This document shows, piece after piece, positions 43,861 to 53,017 of a stretch of 64,000 nucleotides of DNA. This stretch comes from Pyrinomonadaceae bacterium (GTDB taxonomy: Bacteria > Acidobacteriota > Blastocatellia > Pyrinomonadales > Pyrinomonadaceae), in NCBI GenBank assembly GCA_021463165.1, contig JAJTWY010000004.1, positions 186,001-250,000 on the forward strand, read 5' to 3'. A program made the translations under genes and the position numbers. The stretch's first letter is position 1. Every line of letters starts with the position of its first letter. The notes under the pieces are model-generated. The model ran no database searches. It had not been told where the DNA came from and saw only the letters and a list, made by a program, of their open reading frames with translations.

Positions 43861-44855
43861 TTCAGGCCAGTCCGTACAAAAGCCGCATCTATCATCTCAC
43901 ACCAGATGTGGGCGACGGTGATATGGGCCTCCTGGATACGCGCGGTCCGCTTCGACGGGACCATCAGGCATGCGTCGGATAGCGATGCGAGCTTTTTGCC
44001 CGCGGCCCCCGTCATGCCGACGACAGTGCATCCCGCCTGGCGAGCGGCCATCACGGCGGCGATTACGTTCGGCGACCCGCCGCTTGTGCTGATAGCGATA
44101 AGGCAGTCGCCGGGGCGGGCCAAGGCCTCGACCTGTCGGGCGAAAACTCGCTCGAAATCATAGTCGTTCGCAAGCGCCGTTAGGGCCGATGTGTCCGTCG
44201 TCAACGCGATAGCCGGCAGGGCCGCCCTTTCGGCCTCGTAACGTCCGACCAACTCGGCCGCAATATGCTGGGCATCGGCGGCACTCCCGCCGTTTCCGCA
44301 TATCAACACCTTACCGCCAGAAGTAAGGGTTTTGTTCAAGAGCGCCGAGCAGTCGGTTATCGAGGCCATACATCCATCGATAAGATCTGAGATAACGCGG
44401 GCATGCTCGACGAGCGAGGCCATGGGCGAACCAAACGCCGGCCTTTCGACGGTCGGCGCGGCATTCTTCGAAATGATCGAACTGGATGAATACCCCTCGA
44501 CAAGAGGCAGCGAATAGACCTTTCCGCCGTAACTTTGGACGAGATCGGCGCCGATGATCTCATTGGGTTTCCAATCGCCGCCTTTCACCAGCACGTCGGG
44601 CCGTATCTCGCCGATCAGCCGTTCGGGCGTCAATTCATCAAAGATGATGACCTCATCGACGGCACGAAGGCCAAGAAGCACGGCTCGTCTCGCTTCCTGG
44701 TCCTGCAGTGGGCGATCCGGGCCCTTGATACTTGCCACAGAACGGTCGCTGTTGATGCCGACGATCAATCTGTCGCCAAGCGCTCGTGCTCGCTCGAGCA
44801 GGTCCACGTGGCCCGGGTGCAGAATGTCGAAGCAGCCGTTTGTAAAAACTATCAT
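43857..44855 (-). CDS. HldC-GmhA fusion: heptose-1-P adenylyltransferase plus sedoheptulose-7-P isomerase
   Basis: Two enzymes of ADP-heptose synthesis are joined in 332 residues. Residues 1 to about 135 are a RfaE2/HldC adenylyltransferase: VFTNGCFDILHPGHVDLLERAR with HxGH, VGINSDRSVASIKGPDRPL, LVKGGDWKPNEIIGADLV and VEGYSSSSII. Residues about 145-332 are a GmhA SIS-domain isomerase: GGKVLICGNGGSAADAQHIAAELVGRYEAERAALPAIALTTDTSALTALANDYDFE, CLIAISTSGGSPNV and QEAHITVAHIWCEMID. The enzymes catalyse the first and last steps of the pathway; hldA next door gives the middle one. GmhB is not in the window. The gene overlaps hldA by 4 bases and follows the Wzy gene by 4. Confidence 0.92.
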   Translation of the reverse strand: MIVFTNGCFDILHPGHVDLLERARALGDRLIVGINSDRSVASIKGPDRPLQDQEARRAVLLGLRAVDEVIIFDELTPERLIGEIRPDVLVKGGDWKPNEIIGADLVQSYGGKVYSLPLVEGYSSSSIISKNAAPTVERPAFGSPMASLVEHARVISDLIDGCMASITDCSALLNKTLTSGGKVLICGNGGSAADAQHIAAELVGRYEAERAALPAIALTTDTSALTALANDYDFERVFARQVEALARPGDCLIAISTSGGSPNVIAAVMAARQAGCTVVGMTGAAGKKLASLSDACLMVPSKRTARIQEAHITVAHIWCEMIDAAFVRTGLK

Positions 44856-44859
44856 CCGT

Positions 44860-46410
44860 TCAGGTACCGAAGGAAACGCGCCTCGCAGCGTCTATCCTCT
44901 TTGCCATGAAATTGACTACCACGATCCCGATCAGAGCAGTGAATCCGATCTTGAACAGTGTCGGAATAATGGTGCCGTAAAAACCCTCGTACGAGATCGA
45001 GGTCAACAACATAAAATAGAGGGTTAAACGCCATATCACCGGCTGCTGAAACTCGACCAACGCACGGTAGATGAGCCGCAGAACGACGCCGAGGATGAAC
45101 ATCCCGATCGGGACGCCCGGAATGCCGTAATTTCGCAGCAGGTCGCCGAAGGGCGTCAACGCGTATGACGAACCTGCGAAGTCGAAGTATAGGTCGCTGT
45201 ATCGACGCGGGTCGGAGACGACGGGCTTGCTCGGCCACAACACGCGCGGGATCATAAACGTCGTCATTTCGATCCAGATATTGTCGTTCAGGCCATAGAT
45301 CTCCTCGTATGGCGCGAGCTGCTCGTGATTAGAAACGACAACCGCCAGGGTGCTGAGAATGTCGATCCGGGCCGCGAAGCTCTCGGCGCCGAAGGTCAAA
45401 GACTCGACCACATTGCCGCGGCCAACCTGTTCGACCGTCGCAAAAACGTTCTCAGTGTAGTTCGCAACACTCTGTGATTCCTCGCTTCCCTTGACGTTGC
45501 GAAAGGTCGTGCCATAGATCATTCCCACGGTCAGGCCGATCGTCAGCAGGATGGCGGCGACGGCCCCTTGCTTTACGGTAAACCGTCGGCCCGAGAGAAT
45601 GTAGGCGAAGGAAATAAGCAAGAATAGCTGGATGATGTTGCCGCGGCTGCCTGAGAAAAGGAATTTCACGAGGCTCGTGACCAACAGCACCGCCACTAGG
45701 AATCCCGCCGTTAAGTCCCATTTGCGGCGTTTGAAAACGACGTACCAGAGAAGGAAACTCGCCTGGACCCAGAAGAGCGTGGTAAAGAAGATGATGCCGT
45801 CGTATGACGTGAATTCGGCCGCGCGCTGATACCCGAACTGCCCAAGGACAAGGGTAACGATAGTATTCATAATGCCCGAGAACAGCAATATCTGTCCGGG
45901 AATTATGTACGAATCGGGGGAATAATTCGAGGCCGGAAGCCAATCTGAGATCCACCCGCCGAACTTTGCCCCGATAGGGAGCAAATATCCCAATGAAAGG
46001 CCGGCGTAGCCGAGGCCGACGATCATCACCGTCAGAGGAAGAGTTTCATGCTGATCCTGAATGAGATCGGCAAAATAAGGCTGCGAGAGCCCAAGAGCGA
46101 AAAAGAGCCCTCCGATGACAAATGCCGGAAAGATATACGAAAGCGTGGCGAACACCAGCGGGTCGACAAACGTGAACCGGCCCTTGCGATAAAGAAAGAG
46201 CATCGGCACCGCGATCACCGCTGCGAGTCCGATGAGCCATGGAACCAGATAGATATTCGGGTAGAGATCGACCAGATCGCTGGTAAAGAAAAGAGCGATC
46301 AGGCCCAAAAGAGCCGTAACGCCCATGACGGCAAGGCCGGCGAGAGCGGTATGATCGCCGGAAAGGTTTCTACGACCTGAGATCTCGGTTGCGGCTTGCA
46401 TCAAGGTCAT
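44860..46410 (-). CDS. O-antigen/oligosaccharide repeat-unit polymerase (Wzy-like)
   Basis: A 516-residue polytopic protein with about 12 hydrophobic segments and a large periplasmic loop between about 300 and 430 (NVFATVEQVGRGNVVESLTFGAESFAAR, IPRVLWPSKPVVSDPRRYSDLYF). LFSGSRGNIIQLFLL matches the O-antigen polymerase SRGN motif, and FGDLLRNYGIPGVPIGMFILG follows the pattern of such polymerases. It links repeat units in the periplasm after flipping by Wzx. Low sequence conservation is typical of Wzy. It starts right at the stop of nothing upstream: its own ATG at 46410 abuts the methyltransferase stop (TGAATG). Confidence 0.85.
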   Translation of the reverse strand: MTLMQAATEISGRRNLSGDHTALAGLAVMGVTALLGLIALFFTSDLVDLYPNIYLVPWLIGLAAVIAVPMLFLYRKGRFTFVDPLVFATLSYIFPAFVIGGLFFALGLSQPYFADLIQDQHETLPLTVMIVGLGYAGLSLGYLLPIGAKFGGWISDWLPASNYSPDSYIIPGQILLFSGIMNTIVTLVLGQFGYQRAAEFTSYDGIIFFTTLFWVQASFLLWYVVFKRRKWDLTAGFLVAVLLVTSLVKFLFSGSRGNIIQLFLLISFAYILSGRRFTVKQGAVAAILLTIGLTVGMIYGTTFRNVKGSEESQSVANYTENVFATVEQVGRGNVVESLTFGAESFAARIDILSTLAVVVSNHEQLAPYEEIYGLNDNIWIEMTTFMIPRVLWPSKPVVSDPRRYSDLYFDFAGSSYALTPFGDLLRNYGIPGVPIGMFILGVVLRLIYRALVEFQQPVIWRLTLYFMLLTSISYEGFYGTIIPTLFKIGFTALIGIVVVNFMAKRIDAARRVSFGT

Positions 46411-47079
46411 TCAAGCGAGCCGGCAGATCGCGATGATGCCGTCAGCCCATTGAGGTGCGATCCGAACGCACACGTCATTGATCGCTCTGACGATCCAGCG
46501 TGTATGCGGACGATGCTCGCTGCCAATATCATAGAACAAAAACTGTTCGACACGCAGTCCGTGCCGCTCGACGAGAAGCTTGAGCGTTGAATACGAGTAA
46601 TAGGCAACGTGGTCGGGGTGGACGAATTCCTGCTTTCCCCGCTTCCCTCTTAGCCCGTACAAGGCGAACCGCATCCCGCAGTAGGCGTTTACGGTTGTCA
46701 GGATCATCCGCGTTTCCTGGCTCATCAATCTCTTTATGCCGTCGAGAAAGAGCCCCGGATTATTCAGGTGTTCGATCATTTCGCCGGCGACGATAACATC
46801 TAAGTCAACGTCGATGTCGAGCTGATCGAGGTGTTCCAGATCACCTTTCAGAATGTTTTTTGAGCCGTGAGCTTCAAGTATCTCGATGCCCTTTTCATCG
46901 GTATCGATACCCCACAGACCGGCAGCTATCGCTTCGAGGTCATGGTGGAGGAGCATTTTGTTCTTGATCGAATCCTCGGTGTAAGGGTAATTTGTGCAGC
47001 CAAGATGAAGCACGCGCTTCCCTTCGCACATCTGTTTGATCACGTCCAATCGCTGTACCAGATCGAAGTCCTGCGGCAT
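46411..47079 (-). CDS. SAM-dependent class I methyltransferase
   Basis: The 222-residue product has a Rossmann-type methyltransferase fold. KRVLHLGCTNYPYTED is motif I, GIDTDEKGIEIL is motif II, and LDVIVAGEMIEHLNNPGLFLDGIKRLM is the post-motif segment typical of UbiE/Methyltransf_11-like enzymes. Sitting between wzx and wzy, it probably methylates a sugar or the chain end, which is inference. The ATG at 47079 is preferred over an in-frame GTG at 47109. Its stop directly abuts the Wzy start. Confidence 0.85.
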   Translation of the reverse strand: MPQDFDLVQRLDVIKQMCEGKRVLHLGCTNYPYTEDSIKNKMLLHHDLEAIAAGLWGIDTDEKGIEILEAHGSKNILKGDLEHLDQLDIDVDLDVIVAGEMIEHLNNPGLFLDGIKRLMSQETRMILTTVNAYCGMRFALYGLRGKRGKQEFVHPDHVAYYSYSTLKLLVERHGLRVEQFLFYDIGSEHRPHTRWIVRAINDVCVRIAPQWADGIIAICRLA

Positions 47080-47186
47080 CGATAAATGGTAGCAATGAAT
47101 CGTTAGCACTGGAAGTTAAAAATGCCGGGTGATGAGGTGAAAACTTTGCCTGAAGGCGAGCGGATAGTGAGCCGCGGATAGTCCGA

Positions 47187-48719
47187 TCAGCTATCTGCCG
47201 TCCCGGAGCGGAACTTTCTTGAGATCAAACTCAATGCCAGCCTTCGCTCTTCGTCATCCGGAAATCGTATCAACACCAATACTGCGAAGAAGGTGAAAAA
47301 ACCCGCGGCTACCGCGGTCACGAAGCCGAACCATGACCTCGGCATGGCCGTCGTTATCAAGAATTCGACGATCACCGCAGGAATCGCTGCGACCGTCAGG
47401 CGACCGGTCACATTTCCCCAGAAACCCCAGAAAATACCGCCGAGGCAGCGCTTTTCAACATAAAAGATCAGCGGAAGAAATACGATCACGCCGGCCAGGC
47501 GTCCGATGGCGACGCCCCTGGTTTCCATCGTTTGACCGAGCACGATCATCAACGCAATGCCGACGGCCATCCAGAAGAATGTGGCCCACGCGTTGAGCGA
47601 GGCCGCGCGGAAACTATCGGCGATCAGCCAGGCGATGGTGTTGAGGGCCAGGATCGTGAAGGTTATGGTGTGGATGACGAGCAGCGCATAGGAGTTAGCG
47701 GCGTAATCCTCGCCGAGCCAGACGGCGAGAAAGGTCTTGCCGCAAACGATCACCGATAGCAGCGCAAAAACGAGGAGCGTCAGGACCAGTTTTGTGACGC
47801 GGCGGTAGAGTATTCCAAGCTTTTCCGGTGTCGTGAGCAGTTCGTTGACCGTCGGGAACATCGCGAGAACGAGACTCGAAATGAACAGGTGAACAAACAT
47901 CGCGAGCGTCATCGGAACGACATAAAAGGTAAGGGCTTCGCCCCCGAATTGCCGCATTATCCACGTACGTTCGAAGATAAGCAGAACATTTCCGAAGATC
48001 TGGTACGCGACGATGCTCGCTGCGTAAAAGGCGACCAGCCGCATTATCTCGCGTGGTATTCGCAGGGTGAACGTAAATGCAGGTAGATCTTTCTTTACGG
48101 CACGATAGGCGAGTACGCAGATCATGAGCCACGTCGCAAAATTCCACCAAAGCAGGCCGACCAAGCCGTATCCGGCAAGGACCAGCGCAATGCTTCCGAT
48201 GCTAAACGACATGCTTGAGAGATTGGCGAGCAGCAAATAACGGTCGAAACGGTGGATCCCCTGCAATACGAGCTGAAAGACCTGTCCGGCGACGAGCGGG
48301 ACCATCGTCGCTGCGGCGATATAGAGGCCGACGACGGCTCGGTCTTGCAACTCGGCTTGGATCTGAAGGATGTGGACGACGATCGGGCGGGCAAGCGCCG
48401 CCGTCAACAAAGAGCCGGCGACCGTGATCGAAACGCCCAAGACGAGCGTCGCTGAGATGACGGCAGAGACTTTCTCAGTTTCGCCGGCCGCGCGGTATTC
48501 AGCGACGTATTTCGCGGCCACTTTCCCTATCGCGGTCGTAAAAAAATAGCTAATGAATCCCAGGATAAGGACGAGGACACCATATTGTTCGCCGCCAAGA
48601 CGCCCGATGACGATGGGCGTAGCAACGAACGTCGGAATGATCGGCAGGAGCCACGAAAGCAGCCCGTAGAGGCTGTTCGTGACAAAGCGTTTTCGCCTAT
48701 CGACTGGTTCAGCCACCAT
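47187..48719 (-). CDS. Polysaccharide flippase (Wzx-like, MOP superfamily)
   Basis: A 510-residue membrane protein with about 14 hydrophobic segments. The N-terminus RKRFVTNSLYGLLSWLLPIIPTFVATPIVIGRLGGEQYGVLVLILGF matches the MOP-exporter pattern ('P.l...lg...yG'). It flips undecaprenyl-diphosphate-linked repeat units across the inner membrane. The last 11 bases overlap... the upstream glycosyltransferase gene ends inside its first codons, implying coupled translation. Polysaccharide clusters of the Wzx/Wzy type need exactly this set: Wzx, Wzy, Wzc and Wza, all present here. Confidence 0.9.
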   Translation of the reverse strand: MVAEPVDRRKRFVTNSLYGLLSWLLPIIPTFVATPIVIGRLGGEQYGVLVLILGFISYFFTTAIGKVAAKYVAEYRAAGETEKVSAVISATLVLGVSITVAGSLLTAALARPIVVHILQIQAELQDRAVVGLYIAAATMVPLVAGQVFQLVLQGIHRFDRYLLLANLSSMSFSIGSIALVLAGYGLVGLLWWNFATWLMICVLAYRAVKKDLPAFTFTLRIPREIMRLVAFYAASIVAYQIFGNVLLIFERTWIMRQFGGEALTFYVVPMTLAMFVHLFISSLVLAMFPTVNELLTTPEKLGILYRRVTKLVLTLLVFALLSVIVCGKTFLAVWLGEDYAANSYALLVIHTITFTILALNTIAWLIADSFRAASLNAWATFFWMAVGIALMIVLGQTMETRGVAIGRLAGVIVFLPLIFYVEKRCLGGIFWGFWGNVTGRLTVAAIPAVIVEFLITTAMPRSWFGFVTAVAAGFFTFFAVLVLIRFPDDEERRLALSLISRKFRSGTADS

Positions 48720-49956
48720 TTCTGAAGCACTCCTCGTATTTTTCGATCGCCGTGCGCGAGGCGACCCGTTCGTCGAAATTCTTCAGCACAAAACGCTGTC
48801 CATTCGACGCGAGGTCGCTGCGAAGCTGCGGGTTCTCTCTAAGCTCGCGGATAGCTCCGGCAAGTGCGCCGGAGTCGTCCGCCTCGATCAGAATACCGGT
48901 TTCGCGGTCTTTTACGGCTTCCGGGATCGCATAGACATTCGTCGAAACGGACGGGATGCCGAGGGCCATCGCTTCAAGAAGCGCGATCGGAAGGCCTTCG
49001 ACATAGCTCGGAAGCGCAAAGATGTCGGCGATACGGAAAAATTCGAGGACCTCTTCCCTGTTCGATCCGACCGACGCGGAAAGCCTGAGCTCGAAATTGT
49101 TAAGGCCGTAGCTCGCGATCTTTGCACGATCAGCGTCGTTTGGTTCGGCGGGCGCCATCCAAACGAATTTGATGTTCTCATCATCGGCGAAGCTTTTCGC
49201 CGCGTCGAGGAAGATCCATCGGCCCTTTCGGTCGATGAACTGCCCGACACAAAGTACGACAAAAGTATTTTTCGCCAGGCCCTGTCGCTGGCGCATTTCA
49301 TCGCGATCAGTATTTCGGTCGAGGACGGCCCGGATCTGAGCGGGATCGACGCAGGTGTAGGTGACGGCAACATCTTCCCAAAACGACGGGGCGACCAGGT
49401 GTTCGAGCCTGTTCTTTGTGTCCTGATTTGAAGCGAAGATATGAAAGCCGGGCAGCCGCGAGACGAACTGCAGACGGCATTTCCATATGAATTCCCGCCA
49501 TTTCGGCCCACTGACCGCGTTGTGCATCGTCGTAAAAACATTCGCGCCCAGCAGTGAGAGTAAGGTCAAGAATTGCCACGATTGCCACGGGCTGATCTCG
49601 ATATGCAGAATGCTCTGCTTTAACTCAAATCTTCGAAGGTATTTGAGCGTAGCAAATTCATTTCTTATCCGGTTCCATTGTCGCGCGAGTTTTCTGAAGG
49701 CCGTCGGTGCGGGTTCGAGGTCCGATCGGAAATCAAGCAGGTCGATCCGCACGCCGATCCGTCCTAGAAGGTCGATCACCTCCGGCGAAGACGCCCGCGG
49801 AAGGGCCACGACGATGTCCCAATCGTCCCGGGCTTCCTTCATGATCGCCATCATATACACCTGAGCCCCGCCCCATTCGACATACGGCCAGAGGAAGATG
49901 AGTTGGCGTTTTTTAGAACCTTTCGACACGGACTCAAATAAGCTGCCCGGCAGCAA
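48709..49956 (-). CDS. Glycosyltransferase family 4
   Basis: A GT-B enzyme of about 415 residues: LIFLWPYVEWGGAQVYMMAIMKEA at the N-terminus, FTTMHNAVSGPKWREFI, VVLCVGQFIDRKGRWIFLDAAKSF in the donor domain, and DIFALPSYVEGLPIALLEAMALGIPSVSTNVYAIPEAV with the EGxPxxxxE signature. The start is uncertain: TTG at 49956 and GTG at 49929 are in frame and there is no suitable ATG. The product transfers an unknown sugar. Its stop overlaps the wzx start by 11 bases. Confidence 0.85.
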   Translation of the reverse strand: MLPGSLFESVSKGSKKRQLIFLWPYVEWGGAQVYMMAIMKEARDDWDIVVALPRASSPEVIDLLGRIGVRIDLLDFRSDLEPAPTAFRKLARQWNRIRNEFATLKYLRRFELKQSILHIEISPWQSWQFLTLLSLLGANVFTTMHNAVSGPKWREFIWKCRLQFVSRLPGFHIFASNQDTKNRLEHLVAPSFWEDVAVTYTCVDPAQIRAVLDRNTDRDEMRQRQGLAKNTFVVLCVGQFIDRKGRWIFLDAAKSFADDENIKFVWMAPAEPNDADRAKIASYGLNNFELRLSASVGSNREEVLEFFRIADIFALPSYVEGLPIALLEAMALGIPSVSTNVYAIPEAVKDRETGILIEADDSGALAGAIRELRENPQLRSDLASNGQRFVLKNFDERVASRTAIEKYEECFRNGG

Positions 49957-50009
49957 ACTAATTGCGGCCCCATGCTGAGCAACGTCGGGGATCCATCCAA
50001 TACTACGAT

Positions 50010-50963
50010 CTACTGACGGGCGGCACGCTTTGCCGGCTGATCAGCAACCATAGAATTCGCGAACGTCTCGGAGAGCGGGGCCTCGTCCTGCGTCTTGGCC
50101 CAGCTCGAATCGTAACTCCGTCCGATCAGGATCCGGAACAGCGATATCCAAAATGCCGCGAAGCCGGCCACGCGGTTCGGGGCTCCGCCGATGCTCGCAT
50201 AATAGCGCCGCCTGATCGAATACGGGTTCGTCGGCGATGTGAACAGACGTCTGAATTTTTCGCCTGATGGCAGCTTTCGAAATCCGCTGATAACATCGTT
50301 CGGCTTACAGAAAACACGCGCCTTCGGCTCGATGAGCAACTGCCATCCGGCGCGCAGCATTCGCGGCGTATATTCGGCGTCGCCGTATTGCGGCAGGCGT
50401 ACTTCGTCCATCAGGCCCTGCTCGCGGATCGCGGCCGCCGGAAAGAGAACGCAGTTGCCAACGATCATCTCGACGTGCCAGGGCCGCTCGGGGATCGTCG
50501 CAAGAGTCTGCTTGTACCAGTGCCGAAAGCCGCCTTTCAGCGTGTACCATTTCGGCGACACCTGAAAGATCTCATCGGGCCGCTCGCGGTTCAAGAGGAT
50601 CGCCCCGACGATCGAGCGCGGATACCGCTCGGCACAAGCCACGAGGGCTGCGATGCAGTTCGCGTCGAACTCCTGATCGTTATTGACCAGCAGAATGTAA
50701 TCAGGGTCGTGAGCGAGGGCAGTTTTGATCGCGAGATTCGCACCGGCAGTGTACCAAAGATCGTTGTCGCTTCGAACTACCTCGACGTCAGGAAACTGAG
50801 TTGCAAGCGCCTCAGCGGTTCCGTCGGTCGAGCCGTCATCGACAACGATTACATGGGTTTTGAGGCCCGCGAGGGCCGAATTTGCAATGCTTCCGAGGCA
50901 TTTCAGCGTCTCGTCGCGGCGGTTGTGGACGGGTGTTACGATTTCGACCTTGACCGGTTTCAT
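50010..50963 (-). CDS. Glycosyltransferase family 2
   Basis: A 317-residue GT-A enzyme of the rhamnosyltransferase-like GT2 group. It has VEIVTPVHNRRDETLKCLGSI, HVIVVDDGSTDGTAEAL, VVRSDNDLWYTAGANLAIKTAL, YILLVNNDQEF (the DxD-like NND motif) and GNCVLFPAAAIREQGLMDE. The C-terminal helix SYDSSWAKTQDEA is not a membrane segment. It probably adds a deoxysugar such as L-fucose to the repeat unit, inferred only from its place next to gmd and fcl. The ATG shares one base with the gmd stop (TGATG). Confidence 0.87.
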   Translation of the reverse strand: MKPVKVEIVTPVHNRRDETLKCLGSIANSALAGLKTHVIVVDDGSTDGTAEALATQFPDVEVVRSDNDLWYTAGANLAIKTALAHDPDYILLVNNDQEFDANCIAALVACAERYPRSIVGAILLNRERPDEIFQVSPKWYTLKGGFRHWYKQTLATIPERPWHVEMIVGNCVLFPAAAIREQGLMDEVRLPQYGDAEYTPRMLRAGWQLLIEPKARVFCKPNDVISGFRKLPSGEKFRRLFTSPTNPYSIRRRYYASIGGAPNRVAGFAAFWISLFRILIGRSYDSSWAKTQDEAPLSETFANSMVADQPAKRAARQ

Positions 50964-52057
50964 CAGTGGGCTGGCCTCGCCGCCTCAATGTCGGCTTCGA
51001 GCATGATCCGGACCAATTCGGCGAATTTGGTCCGTGCTTTCCATCCAAGGATATCCTCGGCCTTGCGCGGATTGCCGATAAGCGTATCGACCTCAGTCGG
51101 GCGATAATAGGTTGGATCGACCGCAACGACGAGATCACCCTTCTTTAGCGGGCAGGTCCTGATCGAATGGACATTTTGAAGAACGTCTGTGTCGATATCA
51201 TCGACGACACCGGATTCGGTGCTTCCCTGACCCAACCACTTCAAGGTGATGCCGGCCACGCGAAAGGCTTCCTCGACAAACTCACGGACGGAACGCGATT
51301 CTCCCGTAGCGAGGACAAGGTCAACGGGCTCGGCGAGCTGAAGCATCCGCCACATCCCCTCACAGAATTCAGGAGCGTAGCCCCAATCGCGTTTTGCGTT
51401 CAAATTGCCCAGCCGAAGCACCTCACCACTGCCGAAAAGCATTCCGGCAACTGCGCGCGTTATCTTTTTCGTGACGAAAGTGTTGCCGCGGCGGGGCGAT
51501 TCGTGGTTGAAGAGGATGCCGTTGCAGGCGAACATACCGTAGGCCTCGCGGTAGTTCACGATCGTCCAGTAGGCAAAAAGTTTTGAGACGCCGTAGGGCG
51601 AACGCGGATAGAACGGCGTTACCTCGCTTTGCGGGTTTTCCAGAACCTTACCGAATAGCTCCGAGGTCGAGGCCTGATAGAACTTGACCTTTCGCAAGCC
51701 GGTTTCGCGGATCGCGTCCAGAAAACGAAGTGTCCCGAGCGCATCGACCTGTGCCGTGTAATCCGGGATCTCGAACGAGACTTTTACATGGCTTTGCGCC
51801 GCGAGGTTGTAGATCTCGTCGGGTTCTATTTTGTCCAGCAGTCGATTCAAGCTGCTGGGGTCGATAAGGTCTCCGAAGTGCAGAAAAAGGCTGTGGTCAA
51901 GAATGCCGGGGTCGCGATATAGATGGTCGATGCGGCCCGTGTTGAACGAGCTCGATCGGCGGATGATGCCGTGAACCTCGTATCCCTTTTCGAGGAGGAT
52001 CTCGGTCAGGTAGCTGCCATCCTGGCCCGTAATACCCGTGATAAGTGCCTTTTTCAT
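50963..52057 (-). CDS. gmd: GDP-mannose 4,6-dehydratase
   Basis: Converts GDP-D-mannose to GDP-4-keto-6-deoxymannose, the first step to GDP-L-fucose. The 364-residue protein has [137 protein letters not shown] and the closing [22 protein letters not shown]. All catalytic motifs (TSE, YxxxK) are intact. It lies 3 bases after fcl and overlaps the GT2 gene. Confidence 0.97.
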   Translation of the reverse strand: MKKALITGITGQDGSYLTEILLEKGYEVHGIIRRSSSFNTGRIDHLYRDPGILDHSLFLHFGDLIDPSSLNRLLDKIEPDEIYNLAAQSHVKVSFEIPDYTAQVDALGTLRFLDAIRETGLRKVKFYQASTSELFGKVLENPQSEVTPFYPRSPYGVSKLFAYWTIVNYREAYGMFACNGILFNHESPRRGNTFVTKKITRAVAGMLFGSGEVLRLGNLNAKRDWGYAPEFCEGMWRMLQLAEPVDLVLATGESRSVREFVEEAFRVAGITLKWLGQGSTESGVVDDIDTDVLQNVHSIRTCPLKKGDLVVAVDPTYYRPTEVDTLIGNPRKAEDILGWKARTKFAELVRIMLEADIEAARPAH

Positions 52058-52060
52058 TCG

Positions 52061-53017
52061 TCAGATCCGGTTTGCGAGATACCAATCGTAGGTTCGCCTC
52101 AAGCCATCATCGAGATCGACAGAGTGTTTCCAGCCGAGCGATCCTAGTCGCGTTATGTCGAGAAGCTTGCGCGGCATCCCGTCGGGTTTTGTTGGATCGA
52201 AAACGATCTCGCCCTCGAAACCAACGATCTTTGCGACCATGCTTGCCAGACGGCCGATCGAAATATCCTCGCCGCAACCGATGTTAACATGCGATATGCC
52301 CTGGCCATAGATCGCGTCGGCATCGACGTTTTCAAGAAAGAATACGACGGCGTTCGCCAGATCGTCCACATAAAGGAATTCACGCATCGGGCGTCCGGTG
52401 CCCCAGACCTCGACCTCTCCGGCATTCGCTGATCTTGCCTCATGAAATTTTCGGATCAACGCGGGTATCACATGAGAAGAATGCAGGTCGAAATTGTCGA
52501 ATGGCCCGTAAAGATTGGTCGGCATCAGCGAGACGAAGTTTGCGCCGTGCTGCCGATAGTAGCTCTCGCAAAGGTTGATGCCGGCGATCTTTGCGATGGC
52601 ATAGGGTTCATTCGTGGGCTCCAGCACGCCGGTCAGTAAGGCCTCTTCTTGGATAGGCTGTTCAGCATTGCGCGGGTAAATGCATGAGCTGCCGAGGAAG
52701 ATCAGTTTTTCCGCACCGGATCGAAACGCGGCCTCGATCACGTTGGCCTCGATCATCAGGTTATCGTAGAGGAAATCCGCTCGAAGTTCGTTATTCGCCA
52801 TTATGCCGCCTACCTTGGCCGCAGCGAGGATGACGACCTCCGGGTTCTGTTCCTGAAAAAACTCCTGCGTTTCGGCTTGTCGTCGAAGGTCGAGATCACC
52901 GGACGAGGTAGTTATCAGCCTTGAATATCCACTCGACTCGAGGGCACGGACGATCGCACGGCCAACCATTCCGTTCGAACCCGCGACGAATATGCTCCTG
53001 TTCTGATATTTGGTCAA
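52061..53017 (-). CDS. fcl: GDP-L-fucose synthase
   Basis: Epimerase-reductase that completes GDP-L-fucose. The 318-residue product has [108 protein letters not shown] with catalytic Ser, Tyr and Lys, and [30 protein letters not shown]. The only start before the Rossmann fold is a TTG at 53017, embedded in TTGA with the stop of the upstream gene. Initiation thus depends on coupling to that gene. It forms a pair with gmd. Confidence 0.96.
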   Translation of the reverse strand: MTKYQNRSIFVAGSNGMVGRAIVRALESSGYSRLITTSSGDLDLRRQAETQEFFQEQNPEVVILAAAKVGGIMANNELRADFLYDNLMIEANVIEAAFRSGAEKLIFLGSSCIYPRNAEQPIQEEALLTGVLEPTNEPYAIAKIAGINLCESYYRQHGANFVSLMPTNLYGPFDNFDLHSSHVIPALIRKFHEARSANAGEVEVWGTGRPMREFLYVDDLANAVVFFLENVDADAIYGQGISHVNIGCGEDISIGRLASMVAKIVGFEGEIVFDPTKPDGMPRKLLDITRLGSLGWKHSVDLDDGLRRTYDWYLANRI

